Origin: an uncultured Rubripirellula sp.
GTDB lineage: Bacteria; Planctomycetota; Planctomycetia; Pirellulales; Pirellulaceae
Direction: 5' to 3'
NCBI GenBank assembly: GCA_938075415.1
Contig: CALJHC010000003.1
Location: 434,001 to 498,000, forward strand
Length of the DNA stretch: 64,000 nt
In this document: one piece after another, positions 10,120 through 18,872 of the stretch
Numbering within the stretch: the stretch's first letter is position 1
Layout of the letters: every line of letters starts with the position of its first letter
Position numbers and translations under genes: made by a program
The notes under the pieces: model-generated
Told to the model about the DNA's origin: nothing
The model's input: the letters and a program-made list of their open reading frames with translations, nothing else
The model's database searches: none

Positions 10120-10995
10120 GTGCCCGATGTTTTCGCTGATCCCGACAGATCGCATATGGAAGATGACGGGTGGGGTGTTGTCGAGTCTCAAAAGCACCCG
10201 GGCCTTCCCGATATCCTCGGTATTTGGCGTGTCGGTGGGCTTCTTTATGAGAGTAGCCGCTGTCGAATTTCCCTTGCTCAACCAGCAGATTCCAGGGGCA
10301 ATCCTCGCTGGGATTACGTGATCAAGACCTCCTCTGATGCAATTGATCCCTGGGAAACAAGGCGTCAGGTGAATCAATTTATGGCGGCCAGTTCCAAGGC
10401 CGGTCACCATCCCAACCTGATTCAAACCCTGGATGGTTCAGCGACGGCCAATCTCCCCTACGTCGTGATGCCTCGGCTCGAGGCTTCCCCCATGGAAAAT
10501 TTATTACTGGGTGACTCACCAACCCCATTACCTGTAGCCTTGTGGTTCGTTCGGCAAGCCGCTGAAGCGGTTAGCGTTTTGCATCGAGCAGGGTGGGTGC
10601 ATGGGAATATGACGCCGGCCAACCTACTGGTGGACGCTCGAGGACATCTGACCGTCATTGATTTAGGGCTGGCCCAAAAAATCCATACACTTCCAAACAT
10701 CCAGACTCGAAAGCATGCGGCCTATGCGGCCCCCGAATCTCTCAACGGAGAGTTGGCAGCCATTGCGGCAATGGATGTCTTTTCACTAGGACGCATTCTC
10801 TGGCAGTGGTTAACCAAGACATTGCCCGTCAATCAACGATTGCTGGAGCCGATTGCAGATTTAGTTGAATCGATGGTTTCCAACGATCCGTCCGATCGCC
10901 CCGAGATACGAAGTGTTGTCAAAAGATTACTGCAATTGGAATTGCAGGTACTGGGTCGACACATCGGTCCGAGCAGCAGTCTTCAGGTGGCCTAG
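10120..10995 (+). CDS. predicted protein pseudokinase (Ser/Thr kinase fold)
   Basis: 291 residues from the GTG at 10120, chosen because AAAGGA sits 7 bases upstream. The kinase fold is clear: a degenerate glycine loop (WRVGGLLYESS), the ATP lysine in YVIKTSSD (about residue 69), a catalytic-loop counterpart VHGNMTPANLL (about 160-170), DLG in place of DFG (VIDLGLAQ, about 181-183), an APES motif (about 204) and a kinase helix F (MDVFSLGRILWQWL). The catalytic Asp of HRD is Asn (HGN), so phosphotransfer should be lost or very weak, although Lys, the loop Asn and the DLG Asp remain. No membrane segment or extra domain. It is divergent from the ABC exporter and converges on the binding lipoprotein gene. 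A scaffold or allosteric role is inference only. Confidence 0.75.
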   Translation: MPDVFADPDRSHMEDDGWGVVESQKHPGLPDILGIWRVGGLLYESSRCRISLAQPADSRGNPRWDYVIKTSSDAIDPWETRRQVNQFMAASSKAGHHPNLIQTLDGSATANLPYVVMPRLEASPMENLLLGDSPTPLPVALWFVRQAAEAVSVLHRAGWVHGNMTPANLLVDARGHLTVIDLGLAQKIHTLPNIQTRKHAAYAAPESLNGELAAIAAMDVFSLGRILWQWLTKTLPVNQRLLEPIADLVESMVSNDPSDRPEIRSVVKRLLQLELQVLGRHIGPSSSLQVA

Positions 10996-11094
10996 GGCTA
11001 AGACCTGGGCCTAGCCTTGAACTTGAACTTGGGCTTGCCAATCCAACCATCAAGGTTTGCCACTGTTTTTTTAATCGGTTGAAAATCAACCCGG

Positions 11095-12141
11095 TCAATC
11101 GGCTTCGGTATCCGTTTCCAATTCGGCAACGGGTAAAAAATCAAGACTAAAGCATTGCTCCGCCGTCACAACACCCGACGGAGATGCCGACACGACATCC
11201 ATCTGTGTCACGAGAGTGCGCCACCGTTCCGGTGACATTTTACCAATCTCATTCTGCTCAAGCGTTGGCGGGATCACCAAAGTTCGCAACTGCTTGACTC
11301 CATACTCCAAGGCCTCGGCTGTCATGCCATGTTCGTTTGCGGCGAGGATCGCTTCGTTTCCTAAACTGGGGTCGATCATGTATCGCTGCCAACCGGAACA
11401 TGTTGCCTGCACAAATTTGCGAACCAAATCTGGACGTTCTCTGATCATGTCCCCAGTGGTCACCAACACACTTGCGTAGGGATTCCAACCGAGATCACTG
11501 ACCATTAGGCGACGAACCTTGACACCTTGTTGCTCGGCAAGAAGTGGCTCAGCAAACGAATAGGCTTGAATTGCGATGTTCTTATCAGAGACCAAAGAGG
11601 TGACACTGCCATGGTATGGCACCTCTTTCACTTGATCCAAGATCCCTTTGCTTCGCATGAATTCAAGAAAAGGACGTCCGGCTTGCCGCTGCAGTGTCAT
11701 TCCAGCGAGCCCCGTAAAATCTTTTACTCCGCTTGCTTCCTGAACAAGAATGCAGCGAGGGCTATCTTGCATGGCAGCAGCCACCGCCACAATATCCAAT
11801 CCCTCTCGACGATACGTCACGACATCATCGGCGTTGGCGAAGGCGAATTGAACTCTACCGAGTTGCAACTCAGGTGCAACGGGTGTCGCTCGACCACCAG
11901 GTCTGATCTGCACGTTCAATCCCGCCGCTTCGTAAACACCCTCCGCCTTTGCTTGAAAAACCCCACCATGCTCCGCTTCGGGATACCAATTCAGCTGCAC
12001 GATAACGGACTCAATCTTTGACGCGGATACATCCGCGTTGATGGCATCCGGAGCAGTCGAGGTGGTGGAAGGTCCACAACCGTTAAGAAACACTCCAACA
12101 ACAGCAATGGAGAGCATCAGCAGCGAATTGGTAATTTTCAT
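11095..12141 (-). CDS. NMT1/THI5-like ABC substrate-binding lipoprotein
   Basis: 348 residues from the ATG at 12139-12141. This start gives a lipoprotein signal (MKITNSLLMLSIAVVGVFLNGC, cut here as basic start, hydrophobic core and lipobox LNGC). The body begins with VQLNWYPEAEHGGVFQAKAE, the signature of the NMT1/THI5-like family that binds pyrimidine thiamine precursors, riboflavin or sulfonates. FAFANADDVVTYRREG and GVKDFTGLAGMTLQRQAG are further family blocks. It follows an ATPase and a permease on the same strand, with 184 bp between it and the permease. The likely ligand is a thiamine-type pyrimidine (ThiY/RibY-like), but a sulfonate or another small ring compound is possible. No TPP riboswitch was recognised nearby. 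Confidence 0.8.
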   Translation of the reverse strand: MKITNSLLMLSIAVVGVFLNGCGPSTTSTAPDAINADVSASKIESVIVQLNWYPEAEHGGVFQAKAEGVYEAAGLNVQIRPGGRATPVAPELQLGRVQFAFANADDVVTYRREGLDIVAVAAAMQDSPRCILVQEASGVKDFTGLAGMTLQRQAGRPFLEFMRSKGILDQVKEVPYHGSVTSLVSDKNIAIQAYSFAEPLLAEQQGVKVRRLMVSDLGWNPYASVLVTTGDMIRERPDLVRKFVQATCSGWQRYMIDPSLGNEAILAANEHGMTAEALEYGVKQLRTLVIPPTLEQNEIGKMSPERWRTLVTQMDVVSASPSGVVTAEQCFSLDFLPVAELETDTEAD

Positions 12142-12325
12142 GGATCTTTTATTGGGAAGAGACCAAGGAAGAATAACTTCATTATTCTGAGGGATAGCAC
12201 TGCACTCTCGCAACCACTACCAATGGACTCAGGAATTCGATTTACGGCCAAATCACTCACAAAAGCACCTTAAGCTTGCCAAACAAACGGAAGCGTACCG
12301 GCCGCCATCGCATGGACACAGCGAC

Positions 12326-13111
12326 TCAGGTGTTCACCCAACGGCGAAGAATTGTCTTCGCGAGTAACTGCACCGATCCAAATAAAGCCAAACCCAATAC
12401 GGCGGAAGCAAAAAGTGCAGCAATCAAAGCATCCGTTTTTGCTAACGCTTGCCAACCGGTCATTAACGTCCCCAAGCCATCATAGCTTGTGCCATTGCCT
12501 ACAAAGAACTCTGCAACGATTGCACCAATTACCGCGAGGGCCGCACTCGTTTTCGTCCCGAGAATCAAATGCCCAACTGCTGATGGTATCTGCAAAGAAC
12601 GCAGGGTTTTCCAGCGGCCGGCAACATACACCCTAAACAGGTCTGAGGTGTCACGATCCAAAGCGAGAAGTCCAGTGGTCACACCATTGACGATAGGGAA
12701 TAGACAAACAATCACAGTCACCATCACCACGGTTCGAAACGTGTAGCCGCTCCAAATAATCAGCAAGGGTGCGATTGCAACAACGGGTACCGTCTGAAGC
12801 AGGATCACATAGGGAAACAAGGCAAGACGCAACTTCCTCGACTGGCTGAAAATCATTGCCAGAATTGAACCCAAGGTGACAGCGCAAACGAGCCCGGAAA
12901 CAGCTGCGAGTCCAGTGGACACAAGACCTTCCAGTAAAGCGGTTCGCTGATCAATTGCCGCGGAAAGGCATTGCCGAGGTGTTGGCAACAATGCCTTTGG
13001 CAATTCAAAATGCCAGACAATGAACTCCCAGACAAGCAGACCCACCACTGCCACGCTGATGACCAACGTCGCACTCAGAAGCATCTCCTTGGTTACCGAG
13101 TTGAGTCGCAC
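12326..13111 (-). CDS. ABC transporter permease (SsuC/TauC/ThiX-like)
   Basis: 261 residues with about six membrane helices. The binding-protein-dependent permease EAA loop is visible as VYVAGRWKTLRSLQIPSAVGHLILGTK. LPKALLPTPRQCLSA near residue 35 is the typical periplasmic loop of the SsuC/TauC/ThiX subfamily. The start is a GTG at 13109-13111, 20 bp after the stop of the ATPase. It forms the membrane part of the importer with the ATPase before it and the binding lipoprotein after it. Confidence 0.85.
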   Translation of the reverse strand: MRLNSVTKEMLLSATLVISVAVVGLLVWEFIVWHFELPKALLPTPRQCLSAAIDQRTALLEGLVSTGLAAVSGLVCAVTLGSILAMIFSQSRKLRLALFPYVILLQTVPVVAIAPLLIIWSGYTFRTVVMVTVIVCLFPIVNGVTTGLLALDRDTSDLFRVYVAGRWKTLRSLQIPSAVGHLILGTKTSAALAVIGAIVAEFFVGNGTSYDGLGTLMTGWQALAKTDALIAALFASAVLGLALFGSVQLLAKTILRRWVNT

Positions 13112-13131
13112 AGCTCTCTACACCTTTCTTT

Positions 13132-13911
13132 TTAGACTTTTCGCAGTGTGGAACTGACATGCCGATAAAATTCACCAAATTCGGTTGTTGCCCTCATCAT
13201 TTCACCGCGTGGCCAGGACAAAGGATTCTCGAATGTTTCTTTCAATTGTCCACCATCAAGAATTGCGATGCGATGAGATAACAGAACCGATTCACTGATA
13301 TTGTGGGTTACCATCACAGCAGTGAACCGCTGCTCCCGCCATAGTTCCAGCAACATTTCACCCAATTGATCTCTCAGCATCTCATCAAGAGCCGCAAAAG
13401 GCTCATCGAGAAGGAGAACTCGGGGATTGGTTACCAGAGCCCTTGCGATCGACACCCGCATCTTCATCCCACCGGATAGCTGCCTTGGATATTTGTGCAT
13501 CGCATCCTTCAGACCGACACTTACCAACGCACGCTCCGCGGCTTGCAGCCGTTCTCTGCGACCAAGCGGTCTTGCCATGGGTTGCTTTGCGAGTAATTCC
13601 AAAGGCAAAGCGACGTTCTGCAACGCTGAACGCCAAGACAACAATGTAGGTTGCTGAAAAACGAAAGCAATCTCGCCAAGTTCACCGCGAATGGCGGGTT
13701 GTGCCACCACACTCCCGGCAGTTGGACTCTCTAATCCAGCGATCAGCCGCAGCAGGGTGGTTTTGCCACAACCGCTCGGTCCCACCAACGACAGGATCTC
13801 CCCAGAGGGAATCTCAAGTGACACATCGGTCAAAGCCAGAAAATCGCCCGGATACCGAACCGTTAGCGATTCACAGTGGATTGAAGAAGCGTGCTGACTT
13901 GGAGCGGTCAA
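13132..13911 (-). CDS. ABC transporter ATP-binding protein (SsuB/TauB/ThiZ-like)
   Basis: 259 residues with Walker A GPSGCGKTT, Q-loop FVFQQPTLLSWRSALQNV, signature QLSGGMKMRVSIARAL, Walker B VLLLDEPFAALD and switch VMVTHNISESVLLS. The Q-loop LLSWRSALQNV is characteristic of the nitrate/sulfonate/taurine/pyrimidine importer ATPases. The start is a TTG at 13909-13911 with AGGGA about 6 bases upstream, only 8 bp after the stop of the PilO-cadherin-PilP gene, so the importer is probably read through from the pseudopilin operon. It is the first of three importer genes. Confidence 0.87.
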   Translation of the reverse strand: MTAPSQHASSIHCESLTVRYPGDFLALTDVSLEIPSGEILSLVGPSGCGKTTLLRLIAGLESPTAGSVVAQPAIRGELGEIAFVFQQPTLLSWRSALQNVALPLELLAKQPMARPLGRRERLQAAERALVSVGLKDAMHKYPRQLSGGMKMRVSIARALVTNPRVLLLDEPFAALDEMLRDQLGEMLLELWREQRFTAVMVTHNISESVLLSHRIAILDGGQLKETFENPLSWPRGEMMRATTEFGEFYRHVSSTLRKV

Positions 13912-13919
13912 AACGATCC

Positions 13920-15104
13920 CTAATTATTCGATGACGATGACTTAGCAGCCTCGAGGAGATTCCCTGCAGGCTGCAACTCGATCTCACTCTCACCCACCTT
14001 CAGAATAACGCTTCTCGCATTTACCTCTAACACCGTGCCTTTCTGGCTGCCGATTTCAAAGTCGTCGCCTTTTCGCACCTTGATGGTTTCATCACGTGTT
14101 CGCACATGCAACCACGCAGTCCATTCGTCACGTCCTAGCACTAATGCAGTCAGAACAGTCTGAGAAGCATCATCAAAGCCCAACGGTGGTTCAGGTTCGG
14201 GTTCAGGTTCAGGAGGATCAAGCACCTTGACTTTCAAACGTTGCTCCGAAGAACGATTTGGGTAACCATCGTCGATTGCTCGAACGGTGACGTCAAACTC
14301 AGTTTTCTGATCGCTTCGAATACGCAGCGTCCCGCTCCTGGAGTCCAATGAAACAAATTCGTAAGGACCATCAACAAGCTCATAACGCATTTGGTGACCA
14401 TCCGGGTCGTTGAAGGGAAGGGGAGTCGGCGTGTCGCGTCCCACCACGGCTTCCAAGTCAACTTGCCCACCAAATCGCGGAGGCTGATTAGGAGGTTCAT
14501 ATAAGTTTCGATTCATGATCGGATCAAGGTACGACGCAAGATCACCATCAACTCTCCAAGAAGGTTCCTCCCGAACGGGTAATTCATTGGGAGCATTCAA
14601 CAGAGCCACGGCATCAATTGACATCTCCACCTGAAAACCACCTTGACGATTTTCCGTCACATTCAAGTCACGTATACGATGCAAATAATCTTTCGAATAG
14701 AAAGCATGCATCAGCTTCAAGACTCCAGGCACATCCGATTTACCACGAACTCGAAAATCCAACAGCTGATAAAGACCGCTGATTTCTCGCGAACTGTTTG
14801 CATCAACCAAAGCCTCGGAAAGATCGCTGTCGTGTACCAAATCCAGTAACCACTGCTGATACTTTGCCTGAGCTTGCTCGGGATCTCCCGGTAATGAACG
14901 AACCAGATACTCGCCCATTTGGCGGTTGGCGAATTCGCCTTGCATGCGTTTCTCATTTAACTGCGATTGAGTCGTCAAAAGCAAGTCAATTTGATTCTGA
15001 CGCGACTTGATCGCTGTGTTGTATTTATCAAACCCCCACCAAATCCCGGTGGCAATCAATAATCCACCAACCAAGATGGATAAAAAGCGTTCTCTTTCAT
15101 TCAT
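13920..15104 (-). CDS. PilO/GspM-like protein fused to cadherin-like and PilP/GspC-like domains
   Basis: 394 residues. Residues 7-24 are an N-terminal membrane anchor, then a coiled segment and a PilO/GspM-like ferredoxin-type region to about 175 (VLKLMHAFYSKDYLHRIRDL followed by VEMSIDAVALL). Residues about 205-296 resemble a cadherin/Ig-like repeat (LPFNDPDGHQMRYELVDG, FDVTVRAIDDGYPNRSSEQ). A Pro-Glu linker (about 297-308) leads to a C-terminal beta domain (315-380; LTALVLGRDEWTAWL, KGDDFEIGSQKGTVLEV) matching the PilP/GspC homology region that contacts the secretin. The product would bridge the inner-membrane platform to the secretin in one chain. The ATG overlaps the PilM-like stop by 4 bp. 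Domain calls are by motif and order; the C-terminal one is the best supported after the operon context. Confidence 0.72.
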   Translation of the reverse strand: MNERERFLSILVGGLLIATGIWWGFDKYNTAIKSRQNQIDLLLTTQSQLNEKRMQGEFANRQMGEYLVRSLPGDPEQAQAKYQQWLLDLVHDSDLSEALVDANSSREISGLYQLLDFRVRGKSDVPGVLKLMHAFYSKDYLHRIRDLNVTENRQGGFQVEMSIDAVALLNAPNELPVREEPSWRVDGDLASYLDPIMNRNLYEPPNQPPRFGGQVDLEAVVGRDTPTPLPFNDPDGHQMRYELVDGPYEFVSLDSRSGTLRIRSDQKTEFDVTVRAIDDGYPNRSSEQRLKVKVLDPPEPEPEPEPPLGFDDASQTVLTALVLGRDEWTAWLHVRTRDETIKVRKGDDFEIGSQKGTVLEVNARSVILKVGESEIELQPAGNLLEAAKSSSSNN

Positions 15105-17005
15105 CGTTGAACCTCCTCCGCTGCACTCGCTACTTCGAGGCTCTCGTTAGTCTTTAGTTGTTGTTCTTCTTCATTGGACGGTTCGCCGTCAACCTCTTCT
15201 GGGTCTCCATCGCCAGAATCACCCGCTTCAGAATCACCCGATTCAGAGGCAGCGGGACCTGGAACACCAGCTGCCTCTGAGGAAGCAGCATCGGCAGGTC
15301 CTCCTTCGCTGTTTTGGTCTTTCAATTCATCATCGACCGGTCCCGGTATTTTCGGTTCCCCATCACCAGCCGTGATGGGCTGTGTGTTGACGTTGCCCGT
15401 TGCATCCTCCGTCTTTCCGGTCGTCTCAGAGCCCTCGGGTAAGTCAGAAGCATCCCCCTCAACAATGGTTGTCTGCGAAACCGCACCGTTGTCATCTTCA
15501 TCAGAATCCGTCGCGTCATCTGGCTGAACCGCTGATGGCGATTCGCTCTCCGGTTCGGGCTGATCCATCATCTGCTTCGCAATGCCCTCATAGCGATCAT
15601 TTCGAATCGAATCACTGGTAACTGAGATCACCTCGTTGAACGCCCAACGATAGGCGTCTTCCGTCTTCTGTTCACTAGCTCCGTCTCCGTTAACTTGATG
15701 GCTTGCATCACGAAGGGACCTTTCAAACTCATCAATCACCGATGGGTTGATCGCACCCCCTTCAATCTTAAGGTTGCCACCACCCCTTCTTTGATTTGCA
15801 CTCGCCGAAACACCGCGAACAATCATCTGCTCTGATGGTGGCATCTGCAAAGCCATTCGCCTCACTTCATGAAGCCAGTTCACATCACCGTCAAGAAAAT
15901 TATCCATGGTTTCTGTCTTGGCAATACTCTGATCCGCCAGTTTGACGTCAGACTGCATTGCCGCATTACCGTCCCGCAGCACCGCTATTTGCTGATCAAG
16001 TGTTTTAATCCGTTGATAAACCACGAAGGCAATGAGGACACATGCGGCAATTGGAACGCCCACAACAAGCAGTTTGCGGTAGGGGCTTACCACTTGCACC
16101 CGCGGTTTTCGCGGATTTAGAAAATCGATCAAGCGGTCCGGCTCAATCTCATCGGCCAACAACAGTCCGACAAGTGGTGCCAAGCGTCCAACTTTATCCG
16201 GCAACGACGTCTCATGACTGACATCAACAAGGTCAAAAGGATTGACAACCTGCACTTCGCAACCAGCAGCCGTCTCCAGAGTGGCGACTTCCGCTTCATG
16301 TGCAGAAGTGTTTCCCCAAAGGATCACTCGTCCAAGCTGCCCACTGACACCACATGCGAGGAGGCTTCGTTTTAATTCGCCCGCGAGAGCCTTTGCTCGG
16401 GCCGCTTCGGAACTGGGCATTCTAACCGTTCGAACGAACACGACTTTGCCATCCCTCGCCACGACGATCTCCGCACCATCGGACAATAGATCGATAAAGA
16501 CTACTTCACCTTGTCGACTGCTTGACTCTGCAATGAGGAACAATGCAGCAGCGGATAAAGGACGAAGCGCGATGCGTTTCAAACTAAGCTCAGCATCCCG
16601 AACGCTTTCGTGAATCGCATTGAGGCTTTGTGGCCCAACCGCCGCGGCAATCACTTCAATTCCGGATTCAATTCGTTTGGTCACCAAATAGTCGACCGTC
16701 GCACTGTCTCCCGCGGTTGCAAAACTGCGCAAAGCCTGGAATCGCACCATATCCGGAAGTTCGTCATCAGGAACCGGTGGAAGCTGCAATTCCCTCAGCT
16801 CCGCACTACCACGCCCGATGGCCACGAGCGTTTCCGTTTCCGCTCCACCTAACTCGGATAATTCACGAACGAGAGCCTCGCTGGGAGTCCGCCCGTCCAT
16901 CGCCACGATCCGGGCATCTGTGACTTTGACGCTTCGGCCACTACACTGCGCAGCGACAAGCCGAAGCTCATTTTCGTCCCAATCAATTGCTATTTTTTTT
17001 ACCAT
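15101..17005 (-). CDS. PilM/PilN (GspL)-like assembly-platform protein
   Basis: 634 residues from the ATG at 17003-17005, preceded by GTGAG. The first ~290 residues are an actin-like PilM/GspL cytoplasmic domain (KKIAIDWDENELRLVAAQC start, LVAIGRGSAELRELQLPPVP, VVFIDLLSDGAEIVVARDGK). IDFLNPRKP near residue 295 is the short sequence that in PilN binds PilM, followed by a single membrane helix (about 311-330) and a periplasmic coiled and ferredoxin-like PilN region to about 490. The last ~145 residues are an acidic Ser/Glu/Asp/Pro-rich tail without fold signal. So PilM and PilN are one chain, as in GspL. It overlaps the PilO-type gene by 4 bp and lies 163 bp after gspK. Confidence 0.78.
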   Translation of the reverse strand: MVKKIAIDWDENELRLVAAQCSGRSVKVTDARIVAMDGRTPSEALVRELSELGGAETETLVAIGRGSAELRELQLPPVPDDELPDMVRFQALRSFATAGDSATVDYLVTKRIESGIEVIAAAVGPQSLNAIHESVRDAELSLKRIALRPLSAAALFLIAESSSRQGEVVFIDLLSDGAEIVVARDGKVVFVRTVRMPSSEAARAKALAGELKRSLLACGVSGQLGRVILWGNTSAHEAEVATLETAAGCEVQVVNPFDLVDVSHETSLPDKVGRLAPLVGLLLADEIEPDRLIDFLNPRKPRVQVVSPYRKLLVVGVPIAACVLIAFVVYQRIKTLDQQIAVLRDGNAAMQSDVKLADQSIAKTETMDNFLDGDVNWLHEVRRMALQMPPSEQMIVRGVSASANQRRGGGNLKIEGGAINPSVIDEFERSLRDASHQVNGDGASEQKTEDAYRWAFNEVISVTSDSIRNDRYEGIAKQMMDQPEPESESPSAVQPDDATDSDEDDNGAVSQTTIVEGDASDLPEGSETTGKTEDATGNVNTQPITAGDGEPKIPGPVDDELKDQNSEGGPADAASSEAAGVPGPAASESGDSEAGDSGDGDPEEVDGEPSNEEEQQLKTNESLEVASAAEEVQR

Positions 17006-17168
17006 TTCATTCTCACTTTTTATCAAAGATAAAAAAGCACTCCGATGTGCAATTCGCAATCATCACGATTGCTTTGAACACGTCCCTCATTCATCTAAGT
17101 CTCGCGGTACCCCAATGGTCTCGCACCTTTTTCATCATCTTTTCCAATCACAGCAAGATCGATCATAG

Positions 17169-18872
17169 TCACTCGACCTGTGCAAGTGATGACCGAAGAC
17201 CCAACACAGACAAATCAAAACCTCTTCCGAGGTGACTCAAGTCTCGCCATTCAATCAGCTTCGGATTAACGGTCGTCGCATCGATGACGACCTCCGCACG
17301 GTTGGAAATCCCCGTCCCCTCAAAATAACCAATGACCTGGGCCCGGTAGATATCGCCACGAGCCGTCCACAAAGGTGTTAAAAGCCTCATTTGATCCAAC
17401 GTCACGATGCCCTCCGCTAGGGGCCACGTTTCAAATTTTCGATTTGGATCATCCGAATCGCCCGAACGAGCCTCCAGCAATGCCTGCACCATTTCCTCCG
17501 AGAGAAAGGGAATTCCATAGAGAAGTTCTGCAGGGCACTCATTGAGATTCAACCTTCCGGGCATGACCTCAGATGACTGAGTCGATAGCGAATCCATGAG
17601 ACTCGGTAAGAAAAGAGCTAAGGAAATCGGGTCGCTTGCAAAGGGTGATGTGTACTTTCTTGCTCGATCGCCTTGGCCAATCGTTACCGATGAATCAATC
17701 AGGTCCAGAATCTGCGTCAGCGAGGTACCACCACCACCGGTCAAATCCACTTGCGATAGCAGGTCAGCCGACCAGGGACCTCCATCTTCTGCTTGATCAA
17801 TATTATCCCCGCCTGCCTGGCCAGCGAGAAGGCCGACCGCCGAGCTTGACTGCCCACCGACACGGTAGGCGGCGATGTAACTGGCGAATAAGTCGTTACT
17901 CAAAGCATCGGTCAGTTCTTCATAGAGCAACTCAAGATCATCTTGGTTGACATTCACACGCGGATTGCCATCGATTCGGCGGTTCGACTCAGCACCGTGA
18001 ACCGTTAGGTAGGCTGCCCAACCGAACGCTCCGGGGGTTTCAGCCGTTACCCCAAAACGCTGTTGTTCATCGGCGTCAATCACACCATTTCGATTCACGT
18101 CGGCACCGAACAGTAATGTCGGCGTTACCCCGCGAACCAGCAGCAACTCCTCTACCGTCTGCAATGGCCCATTAGCCGGCGAGTAAGCTGTTGGAAGAGA
18201 ATTGTAATACTCCGCCTCGGCACCATACTCCCGCGCCTCTTCATCCTCATCAATCCAATCCAAGATCGCGTCAACTGTGTCTTCGGTCATTCCGGGCAAA
18301 GCCATTAACAACGACTCAGCAATACCAAGATCGGTTGGGATATCGGTATCTGCAGAGTCAACTGCACCAAACAAAGCAATCGCCGTATCAAACAAAGCGG
18401 AGTTCTGTTCCAGAACAGTCAACGTATTAATGTTCAGTCGAGCAGACTCATCTTGCAGACCAAAACGAATCCCCGAAAAACCAATCGTCGGGCTAAGCCC
18501 TGAAGCAATGACGCTGAAATTACAAAGAGTCTCTTCATCAGCCCCTGCTGAAACGGTGACGGCCTGAAATAATTGTGGGTTATTAAAAACCCCACCCAAT
18601 TCGTCTCTGATCTCTGGCGGCTGCGCGAGTGTAAGTCGAATGGCCTCGCTAGCTGATTCAACCGTTACTCGCGACTGAACGAGATCCCCTGAAAGGTAAG
18701 CTGCATCGTCATATGCAACCATCAAATCGGTGAAAGAGTAGACAGCCATTGTTGCAACCACGATAACAATGAGGACCAAGACGAGAAAAAAACCTTCTCG
18801 ATCCTGACGCCGTCTCTGGGCACCGATGGAAGTTCGAAATGCTGCGGGTTGCGACACAGAGGTCATGCTCAT
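17169..18872 (-). CDS. gspK: type II secretion minor pseudopilin GspK
   Basis: 567 residues. The N-terminus ends in REGFFLVLVLIVIVVATMAVY, i.e. a prepilin peptidase site (after Gly) and the hydrophobic N-helix without Glu at +5, which is the GspK hallmark. The body has LQDESARLNINTL (the usual D-E-x-G/A-K/R-ξ-N-(I/L)N motif of GspK), TEDTVDAILDWIDEDEEAREYGAEAEYY (helix-hairpin-helix part), and late SEVMPGRLNLNECPAELLYGIPFLSEEMVQALLEAR. It is larger than the usual ~330 residues because a second, separate SAM-like segment is inserted. GspK caps the pseudopilus tip with I and J, whose genes precede it. Its ATG overlaps the gspJ stop by 4 bp. Confidence 0.88.
   Translation of the reverse strand: MSMTSVSQPAAFRTSIGAQRRRQDREGFFLVLVLIVIVVATMAVYSFTDLMVAYDDAAYLSGDLVQSRVTVESASEAIRLTLAQPPEIRDELGGVFNNPQLFQAVTVSAGADEETLCNFSVIASGLSPTIGFSGIRFGLQDESARLNINTLTVLEQNSALFDTAIALFGAVDSADTDIPTDLGIAESLLMALPGMTEDTVDAILDWIDEDEEAREYGAEAEYYNSLPTAYSPANGPLQTVEELLLVRGVTPTLLFGADVNRNGVIDADEQQRFGVTAETPGAFGWAAYLTVHGAESNRRIDGNPRVNVNQDDLELLYEELTDALSNDLFASYIAAYRVGGQSSSAVGLLAGQAGGDNIDQAEDGGPWSADLLSQVDLTGGGGTSLTQILDLIDSSVTIGQGDRARKYTSPFASDPISLALFLPSLMDSLSTQSSEVMPGRLNLNECPAELLYGIPFLSEEMVQALLEARSGDSDDPNRKFETWPLAEGIVTLDQMRLLTPLWTARGDIYRAQVIGYFEGTGISNRAEVVIDATTVNPKLIEWRDLSHLGRGFDLSVLGLRSSLAQVE

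Noticed and set aside
12142-12325. TPP riboswitch near the ThiXYZ-like importer
   Set aside because: I looked for the CUGAGA and conserved P4-P5 blocks between the permease and binding-protein genes and did not find them.
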